Shown here piece after piece: positions 14,674 to 23,884 of a stretch of 40,832 nucleotides of DNA. The stretch's first letter is position 1. Every line of letters starts with the position of its first letter. The DNA is from Firmicutes bacterium CAG:534. Lineage in GTDB: Bacteria > Bacillota > Clostridia > Lachnospirales > Lachnospiraceae. A program made the translations under genes and the position numbers. Below the pieces are notes generated by a model. The model was not told where the DNA came from. It ran no database searches and worked only from the letters and a program-made list of their open reading frames with translations. Where the stretch lies: contig FR894565.1 of assembly GCA_000436115.1 (NCBI GenBank), forward strand, positions 40,186 through 81,017. Reading direction: 5' to 3'.

Positions 14674-15069
14674 TTATCTCTTTGAAAACTGAGGAGCACG
14701 TCTTGCGGCTTTGAGACCGTACTTCTTTCTTTCCTTCATACGAGGATCTCTGGTTAAGTAACCAGCCTTCTTGAGAACCGGTCTGTAATCTGCGTCTACC
14801 TGAAGCAGGGCTCTTGCAATACCGTGTCTGATCGCACCAGCCTGGCCTGTGTAACCGCCGCCGTGAACATTTACGAGAACGTCATACTTATCAAGGTTGT
14901 CGGTAGCTGCAAGGGGCTGACGAACGATAACCTTCAGAGTCTCTAATCCGAAATACTCGTCAATGCTTCTCTTGTTGATTGTAATATCGCCTTTACCGGG
15001 CTTTAAATATACTCTGGCGATGGATTTTTTTCTTCTGCCAGTACCATATAACTTTCCTGTTTTAGCCAT
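14674..15069 (-). CDS. rpsI: 30S ribosomal protein S9
   Basis: The 131-residue protein is full length, with TGRRKKSIARVYLKPGKGD near the N-terminus and the universal C-terminal tail ARRAPQFSKR that reaches the ribosomal P site. It follows rplM with a 23-bp gap, the usual bacterial pair. Confidence 0.99.
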   Translation of the reverse strand: MAKTGKLYGTGRRKKSIARVYLKPGKGDITINKRSIDEYFGLETLKVIVRQPLAATDNLDKYDVLVNVHGGGYTGQAGAIRHGIARALLQVDADYRPVLKKAGYLTRDPRMKERKKYGLKAARRAPQFSKR

Positions 15070-15092
15070 TTTCTTCTTCTCCTTTCAGTCCC

Positions 15093-15521
15093 TTAAAATG
15101 TTAATACTTCGGGCTTCTGTGCTGCATGCTTGTGATCAGGGCCTGCATAAACATAAAGCTTTGTGTACATCTGTCTTCCTAAGGGTCCCTTGGGGAGCAT
15201 TCCCTTGACTGCAAGCTCGATTACCTTCTCAGGCTTCTTTGCAAGCATTTCACGCAGGGTAGCTTCCTTCATACCTCCTACATAATCAGAGTGACGATAG
15301 TAGATCTTCTGATCAAGCTTCTTGCCTGTCACTTTGATCTTCTCTGCATTTACAACGATCACATAATCACCTGTGTCGATGTGAGGGGTAAAGATCGGCT
15401 TGTTCTTGCCTCTTAAAACCTTAGCAACTTCTGCTGCTAAGCGTCCAAGTGTCATATCGGTAGCGTCTACTACATACCATTTTCTGTCGATGGTAGCAGG
15501 ACTGGCCATAAATGTATTCAT
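15093..15521 (-). CDS. rplM: 50S ribosomal protein L13
   Basis: The 142-residue protein has the L13 signature (KWYVVDATDMTLGRLAAEVA, MLPKGPLGRQMYTKLYVY). It is the first gene of the rplM-rpsI operon; GGAGG precedes the ATG. A ~210-nt leader upstream suggests autogenous control, as known for L13 leaders in Firmicutes. Confidence 0.99.
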   Translation of the reverse strand: MNTFMASPATIDRKWYVVDATDMTLGRLAAEVAKVLRGKNKPIFTPHIDTGDYVIVVNAEKIKVTGKKLDQKIYYRHSDYVGGMKEATLREMLAKKPEKVIELAVKGMLPKGPLGRQMYTKLYVYAGPDHKHAAQKPEVLTF

Positions 15522-15733
15522 GTTAATCCTCCATTCTTATTGCGCCGGAAAAGGCACATGTACATATTTTCCCTAGGTTCATCTGCTGCACTGCCGGATG
15601 TCCGGGCCGGCCGCGCTTCTGATAAGCTCTAAGGTATCTATTGATAATATCTTATCCAGGGATTGATGGGGTAAGCGGTGTGAGAAAGGCACTGCTCCGG
15701 CATCGGACAAAATATTATTAGACAATTTCGCAC
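15522..15733 (-). promoter_or_regulatory. Long 5' leader of rplM (candidate L13 leader)
   Basis: About 210 nt separate the promoter from rplM with no open frame of note. It contains GC-rich inverted segments (GGCCGGCC region at 15600-15620). L13 leaders that bind the protein are known in low-GC Gram-positives; I cannot match the consensus by eye. Confidence 0.45.
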
Positions 15734-15739
15734 TGAATT

Positions 15740-15768
15740 ATTATATTATACGCTTCCAGGCGTGTCAA
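15740..15768 (-). promoter_or_regulatory. rplM-rpsI promoter
   Basis: The minus strand has consensus TTGACA (15763-15768), 17 bp, TATAAT (15740-15745). A second overlapping TATAAT lies 5 bp upstream. The rest of the gap up to the metI stop (15769-15881) shows nothing clear. Confidence 0.85.
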
Positions 15769-15881
15769 CCATCTTTTTCATTTTTTGCATGAATGTTGTG
15801 TTTTCCTTTTTTGCGTAAACGTACACCTTTTCCTTTTTGCACAAAGGTGCATTCCCGTTTCCGCAAGCTCCATTTAACACC

Positions 15882-16547
15882 TTAGCCTGTGATCCTGCGG
15901 TCCAGCTTCTTGGAAAGTCTGGTGCCAATGATCTGCAAGATCTGTACCAGTGCTACCAGAAGAACTACCGTAACGATCATAATGTCTGCCTGGTATCTGT
16001 AATAACCGTAGCGGATGGCAATATCACCAAGGCCACCGCCGCCTACTACACCTGCCATTGCGGAATATCCCAGAATCGTTCCCAGGGAAATGGTAGCGCC
16101 CACGATCAGGGAAGTTCTTGCCTCTGCAAGCAGTACCTTCCAGATGATGCTCCAGGTGCCTGCTCCCATGCTCTGCGCTGCTTCCACGACTCCATGATCC
16201 ACTTCCAGAAGTGAGGACTCCACCAGTCTGGCCACAAAAGGCGCTGCCGCCATGGAAAGGGGTACGATCGTTGCCGTTGCGCCATAGCTTCTTCCCACGA
16301 TCAGCTTGGTAAAAGGAATGAGCAGCATAAGCAGGATCAGAAAAGGAATACTTCTTACAATATTGACTACCACATCCAGAATTTTATATATGATCTTATT
16401 CGGCTTTAATCCTCCCGGCGCTGTCACCACCAGTGCAATGCCCATGGGAAGTCCCAAAAGATATGCAATCAGTGTTGAGGCAAGCGTCATATATAAGGTG
16501 ACCCAAGTTCCCTCTGCCACCATCAAAACCACCTGACTATCCCACAT
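15882..16547 (-). CDS. metI: Methionine ABC transporter permease
   Basis: The 221-residue protein has five to six transmembrane helices and the MetI coupling region (EAAQSMGAGTWSIIWKVLLA), ending in a short basic tail. It forms the channel of the MetNIQ importer for methionine and its derivatives. It overlaps metN by 11 bp. No metQ binding-protein gene follows; the next minus-strand gene is rplM after a promoter. Confidence 0.95.
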   Translation of the reverse strand: MWDSQVVLMVAEGTWVTLYMTLASTLIAYLLGLPMGIALVVTAPGGLKPNKIIYKILDVVVNIVRSIPFLILLMLLIPFTKLIVGRSYGATATIVPLSMAAAPFVARLVESSLLEVDHGVVEAAQSMGAGTWSIIWKVLLAEARTSLIVGATISLGTILGYSAMAGVVGGGGLGDIAIRYGYYRYQADIMIVTVVLLVALVQILQIIGTRLSKKLDRRITG

Positions 16548-17553
16548 AATTCGTTAGCTCCTCCACTTCCAGTTTTCTATTTTTCAAATACTGTATCATT
16601 TTTTCCGCTGCGGCTTCCTCCTCAGGCAGCTGCAGGATCATCTGTCCATGAGCCACGCCCCCGATATCTCTGGTGTCTGCCAGCAGAATGTTTACGGGTG
16701 CCTTACAGGTCAGGATCATATTGGCGATCACAGGCTCATAAGAAGAATTGCTGGAAAAGACAATACGGATACATCTTTTGCCCTTCATTTCCTCGTAGGT
16801 AGCAGTTCCCTCTCCCTGGAATACCAGCTTCCGGGCTGCCTTGCTCTTTGGCCTTGAAAAGACCTCCTCAACAGTTCCGTGCTCTGCAAGATTTCCTTCA
16901 TCTATAATGGCCACATGGGTGCAGACCTCCTGTACCACTGCCATTTCATGAGTAATGATCACAATGGTGATCCCGTATTTCTCGTTGATCTCTTTTAAAA
17001 GCGCCAGGATCGCCTTTGTGGTTGTGGGGTCCAGTGCGCTGGTAGCCTCATCGCAAAGCAGGATCTTGGGGTTGGTTGCAAGCGCTCTTGCAATGGCAAC
17101 TCTCTGCTTCTGTCCTCCGGAAAGCTGTGCAGGATAAGCCAGCATCTTTTCCGACAGGCCAACGATCTCAAGCAGCTCCTTTGCACGCTCTACTGCCTTT
17201 GCCCTGGGCACCTTTGTAATTTCAAGCGGAAAGCAGATATTGTCCAGAACCGTTCTTTGCATCAGCAGGTTAAAATGCTGAAAGATCATGGCGATCTGGG
17301 TGCGCATGCTCCTAAGTTCGCTGTCCTTTAATGTCGCCAGATCCTTTCCTTCTATTAATACGGTTCCGCTGGTAGGACGCTCCAGAAAATTCAGGCAGCG
17401 GACCAGCGTGGACTTTCCGGCGCCGCTCATACCAATGATACCGTAGATCTCCCCCTTTTGAATGGAAAGATTGATGCCCTTAAGCGCTTCAACCTGATTA
17501 TCCTTTCCAACGAAGGTCTTGGTCACATCTTTTATTTGAATCATTGCTTCCAT
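16537..17553 (-). CDS. metN: Methionine ABC transporter ATPase
   Basis: The 338-residue protein has Walker A (GMSGAGKSTLVRCLNFLERP), the signature LSGGQKQRVAIARALA and Walker B ILLCDEATSALDP. From about residue 260 it carries the C-terminal NIL domain (CIRIVFSSNSSYEPVI) that binds methionine and inhibits transport when the cell is full. It pairs with MetI just downstream. I see no S-box or T-box in the short leader. Two in-frame starts (MEAM) are possible. Confidence 0.96.
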   Translation of the reverse strand: MEAMIQIKDVTKTFVGKDNQVEALKGINLSIQKGEIYGIIGMSGAGKSTLVRCLNFLERPTSGTVLIEGKDLATLKDSELRSMRTQIAMIFQHFNLLMQRTVLDNICFPLEITKVPRAKAVERAKELLEIVGLSEKMLAYPAQLSGGQKQRVAIARALATNPKILLCDEATSALDPTTTKAILALLKEINEKYGITIVIITHEMAVVQEVCTHVAIIDEGNLAEHGTVEEVFSRPKSKAARKLVFQGEGTATYEEMKGKRCIRIVFSSNSSYEPVIANMILTCKAPVNILLADTRDIGGVAHGQMILQLPEEEAAAEKMIQYLKNRKLEVEELTNYVG

Positions 17554-17598
17554 AGCCTTTGTATCCTCATTTCCTTTTATTGCTGTTTACATTGTTTC

Positions 17599-17627
17599 AT
17601 CATAGCATAATCCTCTTTTTCTTGCAA
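17599..17627 (-). promoter_or_regulatory. metNI promoter
   Basis: The minus strand has TTGCAA (17622-17627), 17 bp, TATGAT (17599-17604), ~46 bp before metN. Confidence 0.7.
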
Positions 17628-17716
17628 TGCCGGCTCCTCTCCCCTTTCCTATGAAATATCTATGGCCTGTTAGAGCCTTTGACTATAGCAAAGCACTGTA
17701 CAAAATACCCGCATTT

Positions 17717-17725
17717 TGCTATACT
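17717..17725 (+). promoter_or_regulatory. Extended -10 promoter of arcC
   Basis: TTGCTATACT reads as an extended -10 (TGnTATACT) about 34 bp before the arcC start. A TTGACT lies further upstream (17672-17677) but at a spacing too long for this box. Confidence 0.45.
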
Positions 17726-17758
17726 GATTTTATCATTTTGAAAAGGAGCACAAACGCT

Positions 17759-18694
17759 ATGAGCAAGAAGAAAGCTGTGGTTTCACTAGGACATAATGCA
17801 CTCGGATACACTACCATGGAGCAATGGGACGCCGTTAAGGTTACCGCCAAAGCTCTTGCAGATCTGGTGGAGGCTGACTACCAGCTGACCATCACCCACA
17901 GCAACGGGCCGCAGATCAGTATGATCCACAAGGCCATGACGGAGCTTCGCCGTCTTTATATTGACTATACCCCAGCCCCCATGTGCGTGTGCAGCGCCAT
18001 GAGCCAGGGTTATGTCGGTTACGATATTCAGAATTCCCTGAAAGCAGAGCTGCTCAGCCGGGGCATCAGCAAAACAGTTTCCACCATCCTGACCCAGGTA
18101 ACGGTAGATCCCTATGATGAAGCGTTCTATGAGCCTACCAAGCTGATCGGCCGTTATATGTCCGCTGATGATGCTGAAATTGAGGTAAAAAAGGGCAACT
18201 ATGTACAGGAAGAACCCGGAAAGGGCTTCCGCCGTATCATTGCTGCTCCAAGACCCATTGATATTGTGGAGATCGAAGCCATCCGTACTCTTGCAGCTGC
18301 TGATCAGATCGTGATCGCCTGCGGCGGCGGCGGTATCCCCGTTATTGAGCAAAAGCATGCCTTAAAGGGCGCTTCTGCTGTCATTGAAAAGGACGCCATC
18401 GCCGGAAAGCTGGCAGCCGACTTACAGGCAGATCAGCTCATTATCTTAACCTCTGTTCCCTGTGTATATCAGGATTTCGGCAAGGAGACCCAAAAGGCTC
18501 TCTCTTCCCTGACAGTTTCAGACGCAAAGGAAATGATCGCAGCAGATCAGTTTGAAAAAGGAACCATGCTTCCTAAGATCGAAGCTTCCATTTCCTACTT
18601 AACTGCTAATCCAGCCGGAAGCGTCCTGATCACTTCCCTGGAATGCGTTTCCGATGCACTGCGGGGCAAAGCAGGAACCGTGATCACTGCCTGA
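17759..18694 (+). CDS. arcC: Carbamate kinase
   Basis: The 311-residue protein belongs to the amino acid kinase fold and has the carbamate kinase segments SLGHNALGYT (N-terminal loop), THSNGPQ and VIACGGGGIPVI. It makes ATP from carbamoyl phosphate and ADP, giving NH3 and CO2, in arginine, agmatine or purine breakdown. No partner ornithine carbamoyltransferase is nearby. The start MSKKKAVVSL is set by AAAAGGAG ten bases upstream; the frame is open upstream but without coding character. Its last 100 bp overlap the opposite-strand CapA-like gene. Confidence 0.94.
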   Translation: MSKKKAVVSLGHNALGYTTMEQWDAVKVTAKALADLVEADYQLTITHSNGPQISMIHKAMTELRRLYIDYTPAPMCVCSAMSQGYVGYDIQNSLKAELLSRGISKTVSTILTQVTVDPYDEAFYEPTKLIGRYMSADDAEIEVKKGNYVQEEPGKGFRRIIAAPRPIDIVEIEAIRTLAAADQIVIACGGGGIPVIEQKHALKGASAVIEKDAIAGKLAADLQADQLIILTSVPCVYQDFGKETQKALSSLTVSDAKEMIAADQFEKGTMLPKIEASISYLTANPAGSVLITSLECVSDALRGKAGTVITA

Positions 18695-20187
18695 TCCGGC
18701 ATTTCACTGTATTTGGTACGGTAGCCTTTCCCCTTTTCCCAGGTGATCGTTAAAGGGGTAAGCCCATAATCCGTTACATGATATCCGTCTTTAAAGGGCG
18801 ACATGGTAAAAAATGCCATGCCGCCTTTTTGACAGCTTTTCACCGGCTGGGCGCTGATAAAATTCCCGATAGAGTAATAGACCAGCATCTGATGCCCGTT
18901 TTTCTCTAACAGTTCATAGGGCTGCAATACATGGGGATGAGTGCCTACCACTACATCCACGCCGCTTTCCAGAAAGATCCCGGCCCACTTTTCCTGAAAG
19001 GCATCTGTCCCTTTGCTTTCTTCCGTTCCCCAATGTACAAATACGATAACGGCATCTGCCTCTCTGCGGGCTTTTTCCAGATCAGCCCTGACCTGATCTT
19101 CCTCAGAAAGCAGGTGCACCATGTAGGGCGCATCCTCCGGCAGTCTGATCCCATTGGTTCCGTAGGTATAATTAAAAAGGGCAAAGCAGACCCCCTTTCG
19201 CTTCAGCAGCTCATAGGGCCTGTATTCCTTCTCATCGGCTTTCTGGATTCCAAGACAGGTAATGCCATCCTCCTGCAAAAGGGTTTTGGTCACATTGACC
19301 CCTTCCGCCCCCTGATCCAGGGCGTGATTGGTGGCACAGGTAACCACATCAAAGCCGGCCTCTTTTATAGCCTTTTCCACTTCCACCGGGGTCCCAAATC
19401 TGGGATAATCGCTGTAAGCCGACGGATCCTTCACAAAAGGAGTCTCCTGATTGATGACGGTCACATCATATTCCTTTAAGCGATCCATCTGGTTTTCAAA
19501 CAGAAACGAAAAATCTCCCTGGCTAAGACCATAGCGGTAGATCGGTTCGTGGATCAGAATGTCGCCAAAAACCGCAAAGGAAATGTCCCGCTCTTCCCTG
19601 GCAAACCCAAAGCCTTCCCATACATAAGCATTTACCTTTCCTTCCCGGTCTGTTAAAAGCAGCCTCTCCCTGTCTGTGTGAAAAAGGGCTCCTTCCAGCT
19701 TTGTGACGTCCTGCCCGATATAAGAGGACATCCACTTGGGTCTTACCTTTCCCTCCATCCCTTCATAGACAAAAATGTGCTGGGACCACTGCCACTCATC
19801 CCTTTTTACCCAAAAAGGCTTATGCTCTCCGTATCTTCCCCTTTTCCAGCAAAGCAGTACAAACTCCTCCGCTCCGTCCCCGTCTATATCGCTGCACAAA
19901 AGGCTTTGTACCTTTACCTCCTTCTGGGACGCAAAAACCATTGCTCCTTTATATGTTATGTCAACCTTCCTCCGGTTCAGCGTCAGTTCATAGTCCCCCG
20001 ATACATCCTGCACCTGGCAGCTTTCCCACCGGATCCAGCCAGGCAGAAGCCAGCCTTCTCTCCAAAGCCCATACAAAACAGCGGCGATCAAAGCCGCCGC
20101 TGCTGTTATTCGTAACCATCTTTTCCAGTTAGTTCCAGGTGTACCGGTAGCTTGCCGTCCACTCCGGCTGATCCATTTTTGTATCAT
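18595..20187 (-). CDS. CapA-like metallophosphatase-fold membrane protein
   Basis: The ~530-residue protein has a short cytosolic N-terminus and one transmembrane helix (RITAAAALIAAVLYGL). A beta-propeller-like extracellular part covers ~residues 55-200, and a CapA/PGA_cap domain follows. The CapA motifs are present: FAVFGDILIHEPIY, NQETPF, CATNHALDQG, FVHWGTEE and GTHPHVLQPYE. The family is linked to poly-gamma-glutamate capsule anchoring but is wider than that; no cap genes are near. The start at MIQKWISRSG has GGGG nine bases upstream and overlaps the DUF3160 gene by 59 bp, implying coupling. Its 3' end overlaps arcC by 100 bp. Confidence 0.85.
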   Translation of the reverse strand: MIQKWISRSGRQATGTPGTNWKRWLRITAAAALIAAVLYGLWREGWLLPGWIRWESCQVQDVSGDYELTLNRRKVDITYKGAMVFASQKEVKVQSLLCSDIDGDGAEEFVLLCWKRGRYGEHKPFWVKRDEWQWSQHIFVYEGMEGKVRPKWMSSYIGQDVTKLEGALFHTDRERLLLTDREGKVNAYVWEGFGFAREERDISFAVFGDILIHEPIYRYGLSQGDFSFLFENQMDRLKEYDVTVINQETPFVKDPSAYSDYPRFGTPVEVEKAIKEAGFDVVTCATNHALDQGAEGVNVTKTLLQEDGITCLGIQKADEKEYRPYELLKRKGVCFALFNYTYGTNGIRLPEDAPYMVHLLSEEDQVRADLEKARREADAVIVFVHWGTEESKGTDAFQEKWAGIFLESGVDVVVGTHPHVLQPYELLEKNGHQMLVYYSIGNFISAQPVKSCQKGGMAFFTMSPFKDGYHVTDYGLTPLTITWEKGKGYRTKYSEMPDQAVITVPALPRSASETHSREVIRTLPAGLAVK

Positions 20188-22342
20188 ACTGGTATTCCCC
20201 GTTTTCGTCGGGAGCAATGCCCATAAGCACTCTCCAGCTTTCGTCCGTCATTCTCTCTTCCATGGGCCATGCGAACTGATAAAAGGTATAGGTGCTTCCC
20301 CTTGCGATCTTCAGCTTTCCGTCTACCTTCACTACAACCCAAATGGTAGAGGGATCTCCGGTTGCCGCCTCCAAAATCTGTCCGTTTGGATCCGTAGCAA
20401 TGTCTACCACCACTGCTGCCGGGAAAAGCTGGGAGGCAATCTGCCCGTCCTCGCTCTCATCCTTTACCGTTTCGTACCAGAAATGCTCCAGATTGCCGCC
20501 ATAGGATCTGATCAACTCATATTCCTCCTCGGTAAGCGTTTCCTCCTTCAGTTCCTTTACCGATATGGCATAAAGCTTCTGTGCCAGCTCGGATAGAAGC
20601 TGCAGGTTATCCTCATCACTCTTGCCCAGCATTCCGTAGGCCTTTAATCCTTCTGCGGTCTGCTCTGCAAGCCCTGCAAATCTTTCATATACATAAGGCT
20701 CCGGTTCTACATAGCCTCTGTCGTCAAACTCTTCTTCATAGCCTCCGCCCATTTCTGCCATGACCTGCTTGGAATACAGCACCGTATCATGCTTCAGCTC
20801 TGTAAAGCTTCCTGCAAAGCACTCCAGATCCTTTTTATTCCATTCCTCGTTCTGCATAAATACCGGATATCCTTCTCCCTTTGGCGTCAGCAGCGGCCGC
20901 AGTACATTCAGCCATTCTCCGTATAAGCTTGCCGTAAACAGACCGGTATCTTCTCCGGAAAGGCTCTCCCGCAGATACTGCATATTCTGGGAATATCCTT
21001 CAAATTCCGCTGCTCCTGCCTGCTCCAGGATTTCAAGAGCAGTATCGCTGCCGAGAGCTGCGGGCACATCCAGCACATCCGGAAGCATTCTCTTTTCTCC
21101 CTGGCCGTTTTCCTTTACCGCCTGGTAGATCAGGTTCTGCATGATCGCACCGTCAATGGTAAACCGCTGTCCCATAAAACGAAAACCGGGAATGATATTT
21201 TCCTCTCCCTGCTTGATAGGAAGGGAATTGATCTGTGGCGGCTCAAGCTGTGCCGTGAGCTTATGGAATTCTTCAAAGCCCGCCTGATCGCCGATCAGCT
21301 TCTCTACGGGAACCTGCTCTCCATAGACCTGTCTCAAAAGCTTTTCATACTCGCAGATACCGGAATCGTCGCTGGCTCCCGCGAAGAAGGAGGTCACTGC
21401 GTAGATGCCGTCCCAAAGCCGGTAAGCTTCTTCATCCGCTTCCATGGCTCTGGTGATCAGGAGCGCACTCCTGTCAAGGTCTTCCTCCTCCTGGGTAAAA
21501 TGGATCCGTCCATACCACATCATAGCCCTGAAATAAGCCTCCATGCGGTCATCCCCTGCATAGTAGCCTCTGGGCTGATACTGGGTATAATCCTCCGGTT
21601 TCCCGGTAATGGCCGAATCTGCAATTTCTGCCGCACTGCTGATCTGACTTAGCTCATAGGCTACGATTTCCTCTACTTCCTTCGGAACTGCCGTTTCCTC
21701 ATCCATGAGCTTTGCTCCCACTGCAAAGAAAGCCACATTCCGCATCGCTGCGCTTTCCCATTCACTGCCCTTTAAGGCCGTATACTGCTCCAAGCTGTCC
21801 GCCAGCATTTTCTGCCCCAGCTCTTTTACCTGTTCTGACAGTGTTTCCCGCTCTATGTTCCGGAGCAGATAGGCAAAATACAGGTGATAGGTATGCATCA
21901 GGGAATCCACCGTCACAAAGCTTGGGATCTGACTGTAGCGGTTGACCTCATAAATATCAAAGAATTCCTTTCCGCCGTTTTCCATCACCATAAACCCGTT
22001 CCGGGCAAGCATCTGTTTCATTTCCTCTGACAGATAAAACTGCTCCAGATTTTGCACATTTTCCAGATCTGCTTCTATGGCATAGGGTTCCACAGCCGCC
22101 GTAACCGCTTCCCCTTCCTGTCCCTTTCCGGCGATCAGAGAAGGCCTCTCACCAATCTGAAAATCGGTCTGCCCTGTTGCTGTTTCCCCGTCCTGCTCCC
22201 GGTCTGTCTGCGGCATGGTTTCCTGCGCCGCTGTTTCCTTAGGGGCAGCAGAGGGCTGATTCCCTCCGCTTTTTCCACAGCCTGAAAGCAGGGCCGCCGT
22301 CAGGCAGACTGCCAGTAATTTTGTGATCTTTCCCTTCTTCAT
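20129..22342 (-). CDS. DUF3160-family lipoprotein
   Basis: The ~737-residue protein has a lipoprotein signal (MKKGKITKLLAVCL then LLSGC, Cys at ~22). It continues with a low-complexity Ala/Glu/Thr linker and then the large alpha-helical DUF3160 domain (PSFVTVDSLMHTYHLYFAYL; PRGYYAGDDRMEAYFRAMMW). The function is unknown; it is expected on the outer face of the membrane. GGAGG sits seven bases before the second ATG, so I start there. It is fourth in the gntR-ABC operon, so it may act with the transporter or CapA-like protein at the envelope. Confidence 0.9.
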   Translation of the reverse strand: MKKGKITKLLAVCLTAALLSGCGKSGGNQPSAAPKETAAQETMPQTDREQDGETATGQTDFQIGERPSLIAGKGQEGEAVTAAVEPYAIEADLENVQNLEQFYLSEEMKQMLARNGFMVMENGGKEFFDIYEVNRYSQIPSFVTVDSLMHTYHLYFAYLLRNIERETLSEQVKELGQKMLADSLEQYTALKGSEWESAAMRNVAFFAVGAKLMDEETAVPKEVEEIVAYELSQISSAAEIADSAITGKPEDYTQYQPRGYYAGDDRMEAYFRAMMWYGRIHFTQEEEDLDRSALLITRAMEADEEAYRLWDGIYAVTSFFAGASDDSGICEYEKLLRQVYGEQVPVEKLIGDQAGFEEFHKLTAQLEPPQINSLPIKQGEENIIPGFRFMGQRFTIDGAIMQNLIYQAVKENGQGEKRMLPDVLDVPAALGSDTALEILEQAGAAEFEGYSQNMQYLRESLSGEDTGLFTASLYGEWLNVLRPLLTPKGEGYPVFMQNEEWNKKDLECFAGSFTELKHDTVLYSKQVMAEMGGGYEEEFDDRGYVEPEPYVYERFAGLAEQTAEGLKAYGMLGKSDEDNLQLLSELAQKLYAISVKELKEETLTEEEYELIRSYGGNLEHFWYETVKDESEDGQIASQLFPAAVVVDIATDPNGQILEAATGDPSTIWVVVKVDGKLKIARGSTYTFYQFAWPMEERMTDESWRVLMGIAPDENGEYQYDTKMDQPEWTASYRYTWN

Positions 22343-22355
22343 CCCCATCCTCCTT

Positions 22356-23189
22356 TTACTCCAGTTCCAGTTTTTTCCTCACCAGAAATTCACTTAAAAA
22401 ATAAAGGCCAACAGAAACGGCTATATAAATCGCGCACATGGAAAAATACATCACATTATAAAATCCGATCACAGAGCTGAAGGAATTCAGGTTCTCCGCA
22501 TCCAGCATAAGCTTCACCATGGAAGGAACCATGACAATAGTAAGAATGATCTGTAAAACCGTATTGAGTCCAAAGTAAGCTCCAATCGAGCCCAGGATCC
22601 TGTGATTTCGAAGGAGCTGTCCTATGGTGATCGCCCCGATCAGCAGCATGGGGCCGCTGATGCAGCCTGTAAGAATGAGCAGAACCATGCCGACAGCAAA
22701 GGTTCCTATTCCCTGCAGCTCTCCCATTCCCCACATTCTCCTGAGCGCCTGATAGATCTCCCTGAATGCCTGTGTTATATCTCCTGTTTCAAAGGCAGAC
22801 GCCACCATAAGGCCAAACACAAACATGCTTGCAAGAATTGCAAGGGTGGAGATCAGGTTCCACGCCGCCATAACCAGAATTTTGGAAAGAAGCAGCTGAT
22901 GGCTGGTTACCGGCAGCGTATGGGTCAAATATCCTTCATCCGTATACATGCTTTTATAAAAACGGATCCCCAGATAAAGAACACAGCCCAATGAGGCTCC
23001 GATCACCCCTGCATAATAAAGTAAAATCACCATCATCATGGATATTTGTATCCCCACCCACTCGCTTTTCCAGATGGGCAGTGCAAAGGTTGCTCCCGCC
23101 AGCAGGGTCAGCGCCATCAAAATCCACAGGATCAGTGTCTCCACCTTCCACAGGGAGCGCCATTCCTGCTTCAATAATTTTCCTAACAT
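22356..23189 (-). CDS. ABC-2 type transporter permease
   Basis: The 277-residue protein starts MLGKLLKQEWRSLWK, typical of ABC-2 permeases, with about six transmembrane helices. GYLTHTLPVTSHQLLLSKIL is the conserved coupling segment. Its start overlaps the ATPase stop by 7 bp. Together they resemble YtrB-type exporters induced by cell-wall antibiotics; the substrate is not known. Confidence 0.9.
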   Translation of the reverse strand: MLGKLLKQEWRSLWKVETLILWILMALTLLAGATFALPIWKSEWVGIQISMMMVILLYYAGVIGASLGCVLYLGIRFYKSMYTDEGYLTHTLPVTSHQLLLSKILVMAAWNLISTLAILASMFVFGLMVASAFETGDITQAFREIYQALRRMWGMGELQGIGTFAVGMVLLILTGCISGPMLLIGAITIGQLLRNHRILGSIGAYFGLNTVLQIILTIVMVPSMVKLMLDAENLNSFSSVIGFYNVMYFSMCAIYIAVSVGLYFLSEFLVRKKLELE

Positions 23190-23884
23190 ACAAACACCTC
23201 CCTGAAATACGCATCTACGGATTTTCCCTGCTGTTCCCGGATGTTCTCCACTGAATCCTGCAACAGAATCCTTCCCGCTTTTATAAAGATCACCTCATCC
23301 AGGATCTGCTCAATATCAGAAATGAGATGGGTAGACAAAATGACAGTTGCGTCCTCATTATAATTAGAAATAATGGTTCTTAAAATATAATCTCTTGCCG
23401 CCGGGTCCACACCGGCAATGGGTTCATCCAGAAGATACAGACGGGCTTCCCGGCTCATGACCATGATCAGCTGAACCTTCTCCTTTGTGCCCTTTGAAAG
23501 CGTCTTCAGGGAAGCGTTCTCATCAATCTTCAGGTTACCTAACAGTTCTCTGGCTCTCTCCGGGCGGAAGTCCGCATAAAAATCCTGAAAATATTCGATC
23601 AACTCTTTTACTCTCATGCTGCTTCTGAAATAGGTTCTCTCAGGAAGATAGGAAACTACCGCCTTGGTTTCCGCTCCAGGCTCCTTCCCACAGATCAAAA
23701 TTTCCCCTTCATTTGGCATTAACAGCCCTGCCAAAAGCTTGATCAGCGTTGTCTTCCCGCTTCCGTTAGGACCTAACAGCCCGATGATCCTTCCTGACGG
23801 AATGGTCAGATCCAGATGATCCAGTGCATTTTTCCGCTTGTCATAGCTCTTCGTAAGTCCCTTTATCTTTACAAGCTCACTCAT
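23183..23884 (-). CDS. ABC transporter ATP-binding protein (YtrB-like)
   Basis: The 233-residue protein has Walker A (LLGPNGSGKTTLIKLLAGLL), the signature LSKGTKEKVQLIMVM (Lys replaces the second Gly, normal in this subfamily), Walker B LYLLDEPIAGVDP and the switch His (ILSTHLISDIEQ). It overlaps gntR by 8 bp and the permease by 7 bp, so the three are translated together. Confidence 0.95.
   Translation of the reverse strand: MSELVKIKGLTKSYDKRKNALDHLDLTIPSGRIIGLLGPNGSGKTTLIKLLAGLLMPNEGEILICGKEPGAETKAVVSYLPERTYFRSSMRVKELIEYFQDFYADFRPERARELLGNLKIDENASLKTLSKGTKEKVQLIMVMSREARLYLLDEPIAGVDPAARDYILRTIISNYNEDATVILSTHLISDIEQILDEVIFIKAGRILLQDSVENIREQQGKSVDAYFREVFVC

Noticed and set aside
15569..15625. 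GC-rich leader segment considered as a CRISPR or tRNA piece
   Set aside because: No repeated units, no cloverleaf and no CCA; it fits an mRNA leader.
17627..17758. In-frame extension of arcC by 44 codons upstream
   Set aside because: The extension has no family similarity and no ribosome site, while AAAAGGAG precedes the start at 17759.
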